Shown here in pieces: positions 15,359 through 22,991 of a DNA stretch of 37,225 bases (within the stretch, counting starts at the first letter, position 1; the number at the start of each line of letters is the position of its first letter). The DNA lies in the IMG/VR virus record IMGVR_UViG_3300028837_001131, positions 1-37,225 of that record. The stretch is one strand, 5' to 3'. A program made the translations under genes and the position numbers. The DNA comes from a virus. A model generated the notes under the pieces. It was given only the letters and a program-made list of their open reading frames with translations, made no database searches and was not told the origin of the DNA.

Positions 15359-16624
15359 CTAGCTCGTATCGCCCAGGATCAGGAACGGCGAAACGGTCGT
15401 TCCCTCTTGGGTTGGTATCGGCGCGTTCAGCCACGGGTTGCCATCCAAGCGGTTAACGACCTTGAACGCCGTCTGGTTGTGCCGGAACAGGTAGTGCTCC
15501 GAGCTGGCGATGGTGATGCCCCCCCGCTGGCCGATCACGTAGTAGCTGAAATCCGCCAGCATGACATCGCCAGGGTTCCCCAGCCCGGTCAGCTTCTCCG
15601 TCCAGACGATGGGATAGCCGAGCACCTGGTTCGCCATACCCGCTGCAGCCGCGCCCCCAAAGGCGGGCCAGATGTAGTTGCCCGCCGGGTCCTGCATGGT
15701 GCGCAGAGACGGCTTCACCGAAAGGGTCATCACCCAGATGGGGTTAGCCCCCGGCAATAGCTGGGCGTCCAGGTTCACAAGGTCCTGGTAGCCCACCGCA
15801 CCCGCGGCCGCGCGCGGAACCACGATGGTCGCGGGAGCGCCGATGACACCACGCGGCTGGCCCACGCCGCTGCCTTGCAGATAGGCATAATCCCGATACC
15901 ACCGGGAACCGTCGCCGAAGATGCGGTTGAACAGCGGCGGCAGCGATATGGCCGCATCCGCCAGCAGGTTGTCGCTCACCGGCAGGTAGCCCGTGAGGTC
16001 GTGCGCCACCAGCGTTTTCTGCCGGAACTTGACCTCTATCTCCGGCTTGCCCTCCGCCTCCTCGGTCCACTCGAACACCGCGCCGCCGAAGAAGTTGGTC
16101 TGTCCGGTCGGTGTCGCGATGGTGGCGTAGTCCAGCGCGGGTATGTCGAGCTGCCTGCGGGCCATGGGGATGACTAGGGCACGGGGTTCCACGATTGCGC
16201 CCTCACCCATGATCTGTAGCAGAGTCGCCTCGAACTCCACGGGCACTAGGAAGCCGCCCAGCGCGCCCGTCCCCTCGACTAATTGCTTCTTCAGCCGGGG
16301 GTCGAGGCCGTGGCCCATCCGGAAGGAGTGGGTTTTTTGAAGGAACTCGCCCACATTTTTCCAGTCGCTTGCGGGTGGCTCGGGGTCCTGGGTTTTCGGG
16401 CCGGTCCCACCCCAGAAGTGGTCATACACCTCATCCGCCTCTGTGCGGAGGGCCTCCACTTTTTCAGCTTCGGCAATCTGCGTCCGGAGCTCACTGATCT
16501 CGTCCATCTTGGCCCTGACTTCCGTCTGGATCTCGATGGGCACTTCCGCGGGGTGCTCATCCATGATCACCTTGACTTCTTTGATGAGCAGCGCCACTCG
16601 TTCACGTATTGCGTTGAAATCCAT
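15359..16624 (-). CDS. Major capsid protein, HK97 fold
   Basis: A 421-aa protein preceded by GGAGG six bases from the ATG. Residues about 1-95 form a charged coiled-coil delta/scaffold domain (ERVALLIKEVKVIMDEHPAEVP, SELRTQIAEAEKVEALRTEAD) that the protease should remove. The mature part begins around KKQLVEGTGALGGFLVPVEFE, the usual start of HK97-type capsids (G-G-F/Y-L-V-P). Later landmarks are FEWTEEAEGKPEIEVKF (the E-loop region), VSDNLLADAAISLPPLF, YLQGSGVGQPRGVIGAP (typical G-x-G-x-x-Q-P-x-G-I/V), LSVKPSLRTMQDPAGNYIW, LGYPIVWTEKL and the C-terminal strand VVNRLDGNPWLNAPIP. All of these fit the family. Confidence 0.95.
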   Translation of the reverse strand: MDFNAIRERVALLIKEVKVIMDEHPAEVPIEIQTEVRAKMDEISELRTQIAEAEKVEALRTEADEVYDHFWGGTGPKTQDPEPPASDWKNVGEFLQKTHSFRMGHGLDPRLKKQLVEGTGALGGFLVPVEFEATLLQIMGEGAIVEPRALVIPMARRQLDIPALDYATIATPTGQTNFFGGAVFEWTEEAEGKPEIEVKFRQKTLVAHDLTGYLPVSDNLLADAAISLPPLFNRIFGDGSRWYRDYAYLQGSGVGQPRGVIGAPATIVVPRAAAGAVGYQDLVNLDAQLLPGANPIWVMTLSVKPSLRTMQDPAGNYIWPAFGGAAAAGMANQVLGYPIVWTEKLTGLGNPGDVMLADFSYYVIGQRGGITIASSEHYLFRHNQTAFKVVNRLDGNPWLNAPIPTQEGTTVSPFLILGDTS

Positions 16625-16633
16625 TTCCTACCT

Positions 16634-16663
16634 CCATACGTTTTGACGTATTGCTGCGTATGG
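16634..16663 (-). promoter_or_regulatory. Alternative hairpins before the capsid ribosome binding site
   Basis: Two overlapping inverted repeats lie just upstream of the capsid ribosome binding site. One is ATACGT-TTTG-ACGTAT (16636-16651 on the plus strand, perfect six-base arms). The other pairs CCATACG (16634-16640) with CGTATGG (16657-16663). They share one arm, so only one can form at a time in the mRNA. This could tune capsid translation or be an mRNA processing site; neither is proven. Confidence 0.4.
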
Positions 16664-16700
16664 CTGGCAGGCCCAAACCTGATCTCAGCGTGCCTTCCGG

Positions 16701-16722
16701 CCCAGGCCCAAGCCCAGACCCC
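16701..16722 (-). promoter_or_regulatory. G-quadruplex-type motif in the capsid mRNA leader
   Basis: On the minus (mRNA) strand four G runs follow each other with three-base spacers: GGGG-TCT-GGG-CTT-GGG-CCT-GGG. This satisfies the common G3 N1-7 quadruplex pattern. It lies in the 116-base gap between the protease stop (16741) and the capsid start (16624), the longest gap between structural genes. It may form a folded RNA element that influences translation, stability or transcription pausing. Confidence 0.4.
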
Positions 16723-16740
16723 GGCACCAGCTTATACTTG

Positions 16741-17715
16741 CTATGCTTGAAGCAGCTCCCCCACCTCTAATCGCAGGGCTACTTCCTCCGCCAATCCCAA
16801 GACCGCCGGAGGCTCCTGCGCATCGAGTTCCTCTTCAATTAGTTCCCAGAGGAGCGTGCCTGCTTCCCTCAATTCGCCCTTCTCTATCAGCTCGATCACC
16901 GCGGCCTCCCTACTATCCTCTGCCGCGGGTTCGAATGTCCCGTCATGCGCCTCGCAATGGCTCCCCGCCTCCCCCGCATCCCAGGTGTCCTTCGGGTAAC
17001 GGTAGGCTTGCTCCGTCATCGTCGTCTCCCCTTCCAAGCGGCCCATGATGACGGAATACTTCTTGCCTTCGTGCTCCCGCGAGACGCGGCGGAAACTGTC
17101 ATCCTCGAAATCGCCGGGGGCACGCAGGCGGCAGGCGTGCTCATTGGGATATGGCTTGCCCTCCACGGGCTCGCCCTCTAGCGGCTCGCTCTTGTAGCTC
17201 ACCACTTGCGCCGCGGGCTGCGCCGCCATCGTCACCAGCGAAATCTCAAACAATTGAATCTCCCGAAGATGCCGATAGCCATCCTCGCCTTCATAGAAAC
17301 CATTGTCATCATAGAAATCGTAGCCGATGCTCAACTCGTCGAGGGCCTCAGCCCGGAGCAATGCCTTCGCGTCCTGCCCCCGCCGGGTATCCACGACTTG
17401 GCTTTTGAAGTAGAGGCCACCCGTGGCTTCGGGGAACCTATCCACCAGACCCTGTGGCAACTCGTCCCGTCCCACCTCACGTATCTCATCGGGCTTGCCA
17501 ATCGGCTCATGCCAATCATGCTGCCAGCATAGCGCGATGCGATTCTTGTGCTCCGCCAAGCTGCGGTCGAACGCGCCGAGGTCGATGATCTCCTCATAGG
17601 CGTCCAGCGAACCCATGACGGCCCCGAATCCTTCCAGCTCGCCCTTCTCGTCATCGTATCCCTTGACAAATAGTGGCAGCCGTTTGGTGTAGGTTGGCGT
17701 GCTTCTCTCAGGCAT
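16741..17715 (-). CDS. Prohead maturation protease (HK97-type, S78/U35)
   Basis: A 324-aa protein directly upstream of the capsid gene. Residues about 1-160 are the HK97 prohead protease: FVKGYDDEKGELEGFGAVMGSLDAYEEIIDLGAF, then IALCWQHDWHEPIGKP, with the catalytic His in WQHD at about residue 64, and ALDELSIGYDF, with the Ser nucleophile at about 131. EIQLFEISLVTMAAQPAAQV completes the pattern. It cleaves the capsid delta domain during maturation. The C-terminal half (from about 170) is an added acidic region with DTWDAGEAGSHCEAHDGTFE; such extensions can act as scaffold. I choose the ATG at 17715, with GGAGG seven bases upstream; a TTG at 17721 is too close to the same site. Confidence 0.9.
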   Translation of the reverse strand: MPERSTPTYTKRLPLFVKGYDDEKGELEGFGAVMGSLDAYEEIIDLGAFDRSLAEHKNRIALCWQHDWHEPIGKPDEIREVGRDELPQGLVDRFPEATGGLYFKSQVVDTRRGQDAKALLRAEALDELSIGYDFYDDNGFYEGEDGYRHLREIQLFEISLVTMAAQPAAQVVSYKSEPLEGEPVEGKPYPNEHACRLRAPGDFEDDSFRRVSREHEGKKYSVIMGRLEGETTMTEQAYRYPKDTWDAGEAGSHCEAHDGTFEPAAEDSREAAVIELIEKGELREAGTLLWELIEEELDAQEPPAVLGLAEEVALRLEVGELLQA

Positions 17716-17950
17716 TTTCAAGCCTCCTCAAGCCCTTCACATCCCTAGTAGTGAATTCCCGAGGCATCAGATCATAGCTTACAATCCCAAGCTGTTTCGC
17801 CCGTTCCAACAAATCCCCAGGCGACTCAAGGCCGGGCATCGCCTTCCGGAGACCCATCATTGCCTTATCGCATTCCCGGGCCCTCAATATGCTCTTTACC
17901 GCAAATCTCCAGCCTTCTAACACCACCACCGTCACACATCGTAGCAACAT
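17708..17950 (-). CDS. Small hypothetical protein between portal and protease
   Basis: An 80-aa basic protein starting MLLRCVTVVVLEGWRFAVKS. It fits tightly between the portal-MuF stop and the protease start, overlapping the latter by eight bases. The purine-rich segment GGAGGTCTAGGAAG lies before its ATG. Helical segments such as SILRARECDKAMMGLRKAM and SPGDLLERAKQLGI are visible. No family is recognised. Its tight packing supports a real gene. Confidence 0.55.
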   Translation of the reverse strand: MLLRCVTVVVLEGWRFAVKSILRARECDKAMMGLRKAMPGLESPGDLLERAKQLGIVSYDLMPREFTTRDVKGLRRLENA

Positions 17951-17956
17951 AGCTTC

Positions 17957-20056
17957 CTAGACCTCCTCAATCTCGGCCAATACCGTGCATCTACAATTCA
18001 CGTGCAGCGGGGGGTAGCCCACATCCCAAAGCACTTTGAGGCCATGCCCATTCCCCTCCGCATCGTAGGTCATCATTTCATCGCCTTTGCCATACCAGTT
18101 CCGCCCAATATCGATGACCTTGTTATGCATCTCCATGCACCATGGGCACGTCCGGTCGTCCTGCGCGGTCCACCAGCGGATGACCTTGACCCCGCTCAAA
18201 CGCATGGCTTCGGTCGCGCCGGCGTTGGAGCTGCGAATGGTCTCGGTGCGGGCGATGCCCTCCGCTCTCACGCGGTCGTTCTGTTCCCAGGTCTCATTGA
18301 TCGCCGCCCTCAACTCGGGCACGCTCCAACCCTCCGTCTGCGCCTGAGCCACCAACTCGTTGACTTTGGCCGCGTCAACCTCGAATAGAGCTTCGGAGAA
18401 CTGCATCGAGTAGCCATCCAGGAACGCCTGCACCTCCGGCAACTCCACGTCGAAAGAGATACCGAACGTGGCAGCGATGTTCTCCGCCTGCGCCCCTAGA
18501 AGCACCTGGAACAGCGGTATGAATGTGGTGCGCCAGTCTTCCTTCGCCACCTTTAGCAGATACTCCAACGCGCCCTGCTCGAAGATCGTGAACGGTATAG
18601 CGTCCTTGCTGGCCTTGCCGATCTTGCGCAGCATGGCCAGAAGCTCACGCTGATCATCCTGGAAGCGGAGGGAGGCGGCGCGCTTGAAATCCGGCTCGAA
18701 AGCCCTCGCGGTCGTGTCAAGCGCCTTCCACCACAACATCTCCCTGGCTTCATTCTGCGCGGCCTTCAACGCCAATGGCTCGGGCCGCTCGATTATCACC
18801 GGAATGCTCTTGGCTCCCTGCAGCAACGCGGGTGTGCTCACGGTCATCATTGGCCGCAGGAATATGTCGCCATCGGCCACGGGGGATGCCCCGATGGCCT
18901 CGCGTGCCTCGTTCACCGTGATGTAGCCCGCCTGGAAGTCCTCACGTATGCGGAGGTGCAATTTGGTCTCATCTTCCTGGAGGGCCTTCACGGTGGAGAA
19001 ATCCCAGCGCACCCGCACGTCGCTGCCGAATTCAGGTGCGAGTTGAAGATTGATTATGTCCGCGTGGCGGGTATAGACGGGCATTAGGGTTTCCTGCCAG
19101 AAACTCTCACGGGCCTCCCGATAGTTGGAATACGTGGCGTGCTGCAATCCCACCAGCGCGCCCACCAGGATGGGGGGCACCTGAAACGCGGTGCATATTC
19201 GGCTTTCCGCCACCGCGCGGACAGTGGGCATCTCCACCTCACCTGGCGGAAGGCCCACCTGCTCGTAGGTAACCTGCTGCTCATCGAGTACCATCACGTT
19301 GTGCCAGCCGTCCTTGCCAGCGTATTGATCGTGAAAACGCTTCCGGATGCGCTTCACCTCCGCCTCATCCACCCGCTGCTTGGATACCAACAAGCCAAAC
19401 GGCACCGCGCCATTGTCGAAAAACGCGCCCACGTAATCGGTAAGCACCTTGTCCACACCGGCCATCCCCATCACGACCTCTAGCGGGGACAGCCCTTCCA
19501 ACTCCTTGCGGGGATGGGAATTCTTGAATTGGAGTACGTCATCCGGCTTGAGATCCTCAGTATCGCCACTGCCGAATGTGACCCGCCAGCCCTGCAACTC
19601 ACGCCGCCGCCCCGTCTTCGCCAGCAACGGCTTCACGCGGTCGGGCCAGACGGGCCAGAGGGCCACCACGCGGCCCGCCCTTGACCGCTCCTTCTCGTAG
19701 TACATCTCGCCCGCGATGGCCTCGAACATCGTCACGTCATGCCAGAATTCGTAGGCGGTGCTGCGGGGGTTGGGGCGCTCCAGAAGCAGCGCCAGGGCGT
19801 GCTCCTCGGTTTCCGCCCAACCGTTCCGTGTCCGTTGTTCCACCACCAATCTCGGTTCCGCCGCGCTAGTGGCAAGCTCCTCCACGCAGCCATACACGAG
19901 CGCGTTCTTCTCGTAGAATTCCTGGCTGAGCGCTTGGAACGAACCCCCGCCGCTGTAATAGGTCCAGGCTTTTGGGTTCGTCCACAAGCCGATGACGGCC
20001 TTGCGACGCCCCAGCGCCATGTCCATCGCCATCGTCAGGCGTTCCATCAGACCCAT
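17957..20056 (-). CDS. Portal protein fused to MuF-type head morphogenesis domain
   Basis: A 699-aa protein. Residues about 1-410 are an HK97-type portal: a start region with TYYSGGGSFQAL, then VYGCVEELATSAAEPRLVVEQ, HALALLLERPNPRSTAYEFWHD, DVLQFKNSHPRKELEGLSPLEV, AFFDNGAVPFGLLVSKQ, FQVPPILVGALVGLQHATYSN and FWQETLMPVYTRHADIINLQL, all typical. The portal is the dodecameric DNA gate and terminase dock. Residues about 540-699 are a MuF domain with GIARTETIRSSNAGATEAM, then DRTCPWCMEMHNK and VGYPPLHVNCRCTVLAEIEE (the conserved C-P-x-C and P-P-x-H-x-N-C-R-C motifs). MuF proteins enter the head in few copies. I choose the ATG at 20056, with GGGGAG six bases upstream; the open frame above it is a shadow of the terminase gene. 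Confidence 0.92.
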   Translation of the reverse strand: MGLMERLTMAMDMALGRRKAVIGLWTNPKAWTYYSGGGSFQALSQEFYEKNALVYGCVEELATSAAEPRLVVEQRTRNGWAETEEHALALLLERPNPRSTAYEFWHDVTMFEAIAGEMYYEKERSRAGRVVALWPVWPDRVKPLLAKTGRRRELQGWRVTFGSGDTEDLKPDDVLQFKNSHPRKELEGLSPLEVVMGMAGVDKVLTDYVGAFFDNGAVPFGLLVSKQRVDEAEVKRIRKRFHDQYAGKDGWHNVMVLDEQQVTYEQVGLPPGEVEMPTVRAVAESRICTAFQVPPILVGALVGLQHATYSNYREARESFWQETLMPVYTRHADIINLQLAPEFGSDVRVRWDFSTVKALQEDETKLHLRIREDFQAGYITVNEAREAIGASPVADGDIFLRPMMTVSTPALLQGAKSIPVIIERPEPLALKAAQNEAREMLWWKALDTTARAFEPDFKRAASLRFQDDQRELLAMLRKIGKASKDAIPFTIFEQGALEYLLKVAKEDWRTTFIPLFQVLLGAQAENIAATFGISFDVELPEVQAFLDGYSMQFSEALFEVDAAKVNELVAQAQTEGWSVPELRAAINETWEQNDRVRAEGIARTETIRSSNAGATEAMRLSGVKVIRWWTAQDDRTCPWCMEMHNKVIDIGRNWYGKGDEMMTYDAEGNGHGLKVLWDVGYPPLHVNCRCTVLAEIEEV

Positions 20057-21369
20057 ATTCCACTCCCCTGGTACTGCTGCATGGCCTGCAGGACCGCGTC
20101 GGCCTTGTCGGGTGAGGGCAAACCCCGCTTCTTCATGTCGTCTTTGCTCTCCAGAAGGAGCTGGCCGCGGGCGTTGAATTTGTAGCGCAACGAGGCCAAT
20201 TGGCTTTTGAGCTCCTGGTCGGGGGGTATGTCTATGTCGCCATCCTCGAAGCGCTTGGCCAGACCCAAGAAGTCTTCCGCTCGGCGGTTGGCGTACCGCT
20301 CGGTGTTGCGGGCCTTCTCCCCCGCGCCATAAGCGGTCAGGCGGGGGCGATACGGCTCTATCCCATCCGGCGTCTCCACCGTGCCCCAATCCTCCCAGTG
20401 GTTGAGCTGGTCGTAGACGCCCGCGCCCACGCCGACAACGTCCACCACCACGTGATCTGGGTGGTGCTGCATCATCAGGCCAGCCACATCCCGTGTCGTC
20501 TCCGTGGTGTCCTTCTGGCCCCATTCCGCCATCCAGAGAACCTTCGGACCGCGACGCGCGGCCACCACCGTCTTGTCGTTCCCGAAGCGGGCCACATCCA
20601 CGCCAAAACTGAGGCCCAAGCTCATATCCTCGTCCAGATCACGGTCGGCAGCGGCGTTGATCCGGCGGTAGGGAATGAGGTAGTCCACGCCCCGAATCAC
20701 ATCCCAGTCGCCCTCAAGCAGCGCCCGAGCGAGGTCGTCCGGGAGCTGCCGCCGAAGCTCGTCCACATAACCGGGGGGAAGGTGGGGATTATCCTCGGGG
20801 AGGCTCTTGACGAAGCGATGGTTGGGAAGCTTCTGCTCGATCCACCGCTCACGCACCCAACCCTCCGAGGGGTTGGCGGTGAATAGCGCTTTGTAGCGTG
20901 GCCGTGTCCCGTCGGGGAGGGTATGGCGGAAACGCGTGATGAGCATCATGTAGATGTCGCGTGTCGTCTCCTCCGCCTGGTCAATCGCCACCCATCCCCA
21001 TTCGGTCGTCTTGAGGCGGTTGAAGCCGATCTCGTTCTGGCCCAGGCCGCCGTAATAGATGTAGGAACCGTTGATGAGCTCGAAGTAACCATCCGTCATG
21101 TGGTGGCGCTTCACCAACTCGTCGGGAAGCAAATTCTGCAACGTCAGAAACGTGCTGCGCCGGAAGGCCTTATATTCGTGGCGGGCGATGTAGCCGCGGT
21201 TGCCGGGATAGTCGAGGCTAAGCTGGATGATCTCGTTGCAGAGCCAGTAAGTCTTTCCCCCCCCCACCGCGCCGCCCATGAGGATGTAACGTTCCGGCGC
21301 CCTGTGCGCCTCCTGCTGGCGGGCGGAGGGGATGTACAGTTCGCGCAGGTCAATCGTCTGAACCGTCAT
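20047..21369 (-). CDS. terL: Terminase large subunit
   Basis: A 440-aa DNA-packaging motor. The Walker A motif is GGAVGGGKT (residues 32-40), Walker B with catalytic acid is WVAIDQAEE at about 125-134, and an R-x-x-x-P-x-G-x-x-P-R segment (TRFRHTLPDGTRPRYKALFTANP) follows. The nuclease domain starts with SFGVDVARFGNDKTVV at about 250 (the G-x-D-x-A-x-x-G-x-D motif), then HVVVDVVGVGAGVYDQL and a final PDKADAVLQAMQQY at about 423. All catalytic blocks appear intact. It cuts concatemers and pumps DNA into the prohead. Its start overlaps the small subunit by 20 bases and its end overlaps the portal. Confidence 0.95.
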   Translation of the reverse strand: MTVQTIDLRELYIPSARQQEAHRAPERYILMGGAVGGGKTYWLCNEIIQLSLDYPGNRGYIARHEYKAFRRSTFLTLQNLLPDELVKRHHMTDGYFELINGSYIYYGGLGQNEIGFNRLKTTEWGWVAIDQAEETTRDIYMMLITRFRHTLPDGTRPRYKALFTANPSEGWVRERWIEQKLPNHRFVKSLPEDNPHLPPGYVDELRRQLPDDLARALLEGDWDVIRGVDYLIPYRRINAAADRDLDEDMSLGLSFGVDVARFGNDKTVVAARRGPKVLWMAEWGQKDTTETTRDVAGLMMQHHPDHVVVDVVGVGAGVYDQLNHWEDWGTVETPDGIEPYRPRLTAYGAGEKARNTERYANRRAEDFLGLAKRFEDGDIDIPPDQELKSQLASLRYKFNARGQLLLESKDDMKKRGLPSPDKADAVLQAMQQYQGSGIWV

Positions 21370-21751
21370 GATCCTCCGGCCTGGGAATGGCGGTTATGAT
21401 CCTGATCTCCACGGGCCCGCCGGCGGGGCCGCTATGCTCAAGCTGCGCGCTTTCCGTCCAACCCGGCTCTCCCGGCCGTTCCCTGCCTGGCCCGTAGCGC
21501 AGCCACTTGAACGCGTCGTCCGCGAACACTTGGGCCTCCGCCTTTCGTCGCGTTTCAGCCTTGGCACGCTGGACGTTGGTAAAAAATGCAACATACCGGG
21601 GATTGCCTTTCCTTCCCCATCGCATCCAGTTGTGAAATGTCGTGCCGGTTATCCCCGCGGCTTGAGCAGCCACCCAGTCAAAAGAACCCTGCCGGATCGC
21701 CCGCAGTATGATCTCCTGCACTTCCGGCGTCAGTTTCGTCCGTCTACCCAT
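21350..21751 (-). CDS. terS: Terminase small subunit
   Basis: A 133-aa protein starting MGRRTKLTPEVQEIILRAIRQG, followed by FDWVAAQAAGITGTTFHNWMRWGRKGN, the helix-turn-helix of small terminase proteins that binds the packaging site (it resembles a homeodomain-like/Terminase_2 N-terminus). The C-terminal part is helical then acidic and probably holds the oligomerisation and large-subunit contacts. I choose the ATG at 21751 with GAGG three bases upstream; an earlier in-frame TTG at 21766 sits inside the terminator T tract and is rejected. It is the first gene of the late operon and starts only 14 bases after a strong terminator. Confidence 0.88.
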   Translation of the reverse strand: MGRRTKLTPEVQEIILRAIRQGSFDWVAAQAAGITGTTFHNWMRWGRKGNPRYVAFFTNVQRAKAETRRKAEAQVFADDAFKWLRYGPGRERPGEPGWTESAQLEHSGPAGGPVEIRIITAIPRPEDHDGSDD

Positions 21752-21764
21752 AGTCCTCGCAAAC

Positions 21765-21803
21765 AAAAAAGGGCCACCCTGGCAGTCCCCTGCCGAATGG
21801 CCC
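21765..21803 (-). terminator. Rho-independent terminator before the late operon
   Basis: On the minus strand an outer stem GGGCCA/TGGCCC (six pairs) encloses an inner stem GGCAG/CTGCC with a GGGA loop. It is followed immediately by six T residues (21770-21765). This is a textbook intrinsic terminator for leftward transcription. It lies after the 66-aa zinc-ribbon gene and only 14 bases before the terminase small-subunit ATG, so no promoter can fit between it and the late genes. Confidence 0.85.
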
Positions 21804-21825
21804 TCTCTTGACCGATGAGATTATT

Positions 21826-22026
21826 CTATTGGCTTTCCGCTAAGACCTTCTCCGGAATGGCTATCGGAATACGATAGATCCTGCCACAATCGGGACAGGG
21901 CAGCTCGATCACGATGCGCCCATTTTCCCACCACCAGGAGCAGAGAAACCGTGCGTCATATTTGCCTTTGCGTCCTCGTTCACGCAGGCAAGCCGGATTG
22001 GTGCACAATTCCCGCTGTTCCTGCAT
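21826..22026 (-). CDS. Small zinc-ribbon protein in the late leader
   Basis: A 66-aa protein starting MQEQRELCTNPACLRERGRK. The Cys pairs C-x4-C (CTNPAC) and C-x2-C (CPDCGRIYRIP), plus one middle Cys, suggest a zinc ribbon of the kind that binds nucleic acid or RNA polymerase. I choose the ATG at 22026 with GGAG five bases upstream. The longer frame to 22143 begins with a TTG inside a promoter and is rejected. It is the only gene between a strong promoter (22115-22143) and a terminator (21765-21803), so it may be regulatory, possibly an antitermination or late-control factor. That role is inferred from position only. Confidence 0.65.
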   Translation of the reverse strand: MQEQRELCTNPACLRERGRKGKYDARFLCSWWWENGRIVIELPCPDCGRIYRIPIAIPEKVLAESQ

Positions 22027-22035
22027 ATATTCTCC

Positions 22036-22063
22036 ATTATATGCAAAAGACAGGCTTACGCAA
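22036..22063 (-). promoter_or_regulatory. Candidate secondary promoter
   Basis: On the minus strand TTGCGT (22063-22058) and TATAAT (22041-22036) are separated by 16 bases; the -10 box is preceded by TGCA. The -10 is a perfect match, the -35 is weaker. Transcription from it would start only a few bases before the 66-aa gene's ATG and would overlap its ribosome site, which counts against it. It may be a weak or fortuitous site beside the stronger promoter. Confidence 0.4.
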
Positions 22064-22114
22064 CTTCTTGCCCAAGGCCCGCTATTGGCCGGTTCGTATT
22101 CGTTTCTCAATATT

Positions 22115-22143
22115 ACTATATCACATAATCTGGCATTTGTCAA
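22115..22143 (-). promoter_or_regulatory. Strong sigma70-type promoter, candidate late promoter
   Basis: On the minus strand a perfect TTGACA (22143-22138) and TATAGT (22120-22115) are separated by exactly 17 bases. The -35 box overlaps the stop codon of the 94-aa gene. Predicted transcription starts near 22108, leaving a leader of about 80 bases before the 66-aa zinc-ribbon gene, followed by the terminator at 21803-21765 and then all late genes. Confidence 0.8.
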
Positions 22144-22424
22144 GAATGCATTCTTCGTTCAATGTCCGCCGCCTGTTCTTCAGCCCATTTCTCCCCATCT
22201 TGTTCGCCAAAGGCATCTTTACGCAGCACCCTCACGTCTGGTGTGGGCCCTTTATAGCGGCTCCTGTATAGAGGTTCTTCTGGCCAACCGGCCCACGGAC
22301 CATGATCGCATACTCCTGTGGGATGTTCCTCCCGCCAGAAGTTGTAACATATTTGACTACAAAACCTCTGTTTCTTTGGAACGTTTTCGCCAAGGCCGAC
22401 CCCGCAATACTCGCATTTCCTCAT
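22140..22424 (-). CDS. Small zinc-finger protein
   Basis: A 94-aa protein starting MRKCEYCGVGLGENVPKKQRF, then CSQICYNFWREEHPTG. The C-x2-C...C-x3-C arrangement resembles a short treble-clef or MYM-like zinc finger near the N-terminus (residues 4-27). The rest is charged and helical at the end (EKWAEEQAADIERRM). GGAGG lies upstream of the ATG. It is the last gene of the early operon before the late promoter. This is where some lambdoid phages keep a late antiterminator, but sequence alone does not support calling it one. Confidence 0.65.
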   Translation of the reverse strand: MRKCEYCGVGLGENVPKKQRFCSQICYNFWREEHPTGVCDHGPWAGWPEEPLYRSRYKGPTPDVRVLRKDAFGEQDGEKWAEEQAADIERRMHS

Positions 22425-22434
22425 TTCTTCCTCC

Positions 22435-22758
22435 TCAAATGCCCGGCCCGATATAGGTCTTGCCCGGCTCGTAGACCTCGATCATTTTCCTGACATGCTC
22501 CGCTCGATCCTCCGCATAACGCATCCGATCCAGCATTCCAAGATTGATATCTTGCAAAAGCTGGAATACCGCAACCCGGGCCGCATACGCGATCATCGCC
22601 TTCACCCACCGCTTGTCCTCATCCGTCCATGGCACATCTAATTTTTCCTCGTTAACTGCCCCGGGCTGAACCGGAAGTCCACAATAGGGACAGTAATTAC
22701 AGAACGCCGATGCTATCCACACACCGCATCGCCTACAACTGCTCCCGACTTTTGACAT
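22435..22758 (-). CDS. Zinc-ribbon protein of unknown function
   Basis: A 107-aa protein with two N-terminal Cys pairs (CRRCGVW at about residue 8 and CNYCPYCGLP at about 20), forming a probable double-knuckle zinc ribbon. A helical C-terminus follows (DEDKRWVKAMIAYAARVAVFQLL and DRAEHVRKMIEVYE). I choose the ATG at 22758 with AGGAGG six to seven bases upstream. It overlaps the end of the previous gene by 46 bases in another frame. No family is recognised. Confidence 0.6.
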   Translation of the reverse strand: MSKVGSSCRRCGVWIASAFCNYCPYCGLPVQPGAVNEEKLDVPWTDEDKRWVKAMIAYAARVAVFQLLQDINLGMLDRMRYAEDRAEHVRKMIEVYEPGKTYIGPGI

Positions 22759-22991
22759 TTTTCCTCCTTCTCTGAACAATCCCACTCTGAAATATCCGAT
22801 TTAGGATCAGCCTGCTGGAAGCCCATCCTCTCACCAATCCCAAGCGTGATTCTGCCATCGGTTAGATAAGCCACAACCCATTCATATTCAATCTCCCGCC
22901 AAAGAGGACAGCGCGATTTGTCTTTGGCACATCTATGACAATTCCTGGCTCTCCAGGCATCCAAATTCCAATCAATCTCCCACGATTCCAT
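22713..22991 (-). CDS. Small Cys-containing hypothetical protein
   Basis: A 92-aa protein starting MESWEIDWNLDAWRARNCHR. The segment CHRCAKDKSRCPLWREIEYE contains three closely spaced Cys and one His that could bind zinc. The ATG at 22991 has GAGG about six bases upstream and overlaps the end of the previous gene. The C-terminus (EKCQKSGAVVGDAVCG) lies within the overlap with the next zinc-ribbon gene, so its true end is slightly less certain. Confidence 0.55.
   Translation of the reverse strand: MESWEIDWNLDAWRARNCHRCAKDKSRCPLWREIEYEWVVAYLTDGRITLGIGERMGFQQADPKSDISEWDCSEKEEKCQKSGAVVGDAVCG

Noticed and set aside
17957-20524. 855-aa reading frame starting at 20524
   Set aside because: The first about 155 codons lie opposite-phase over the terminase gene and are Gly/Arg-rich shadow sequence. 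The real portal-MuF start with a ribosome site is at 20056.
22026-22143. N-terminal extension of the 66-aa zinc-ribbon gene to 22143
   Set aside because: It would begin with the TTG of the promoter's own TTGACA box, upstream of any transcript from that promoter. A good ribosome site exists at 22026.
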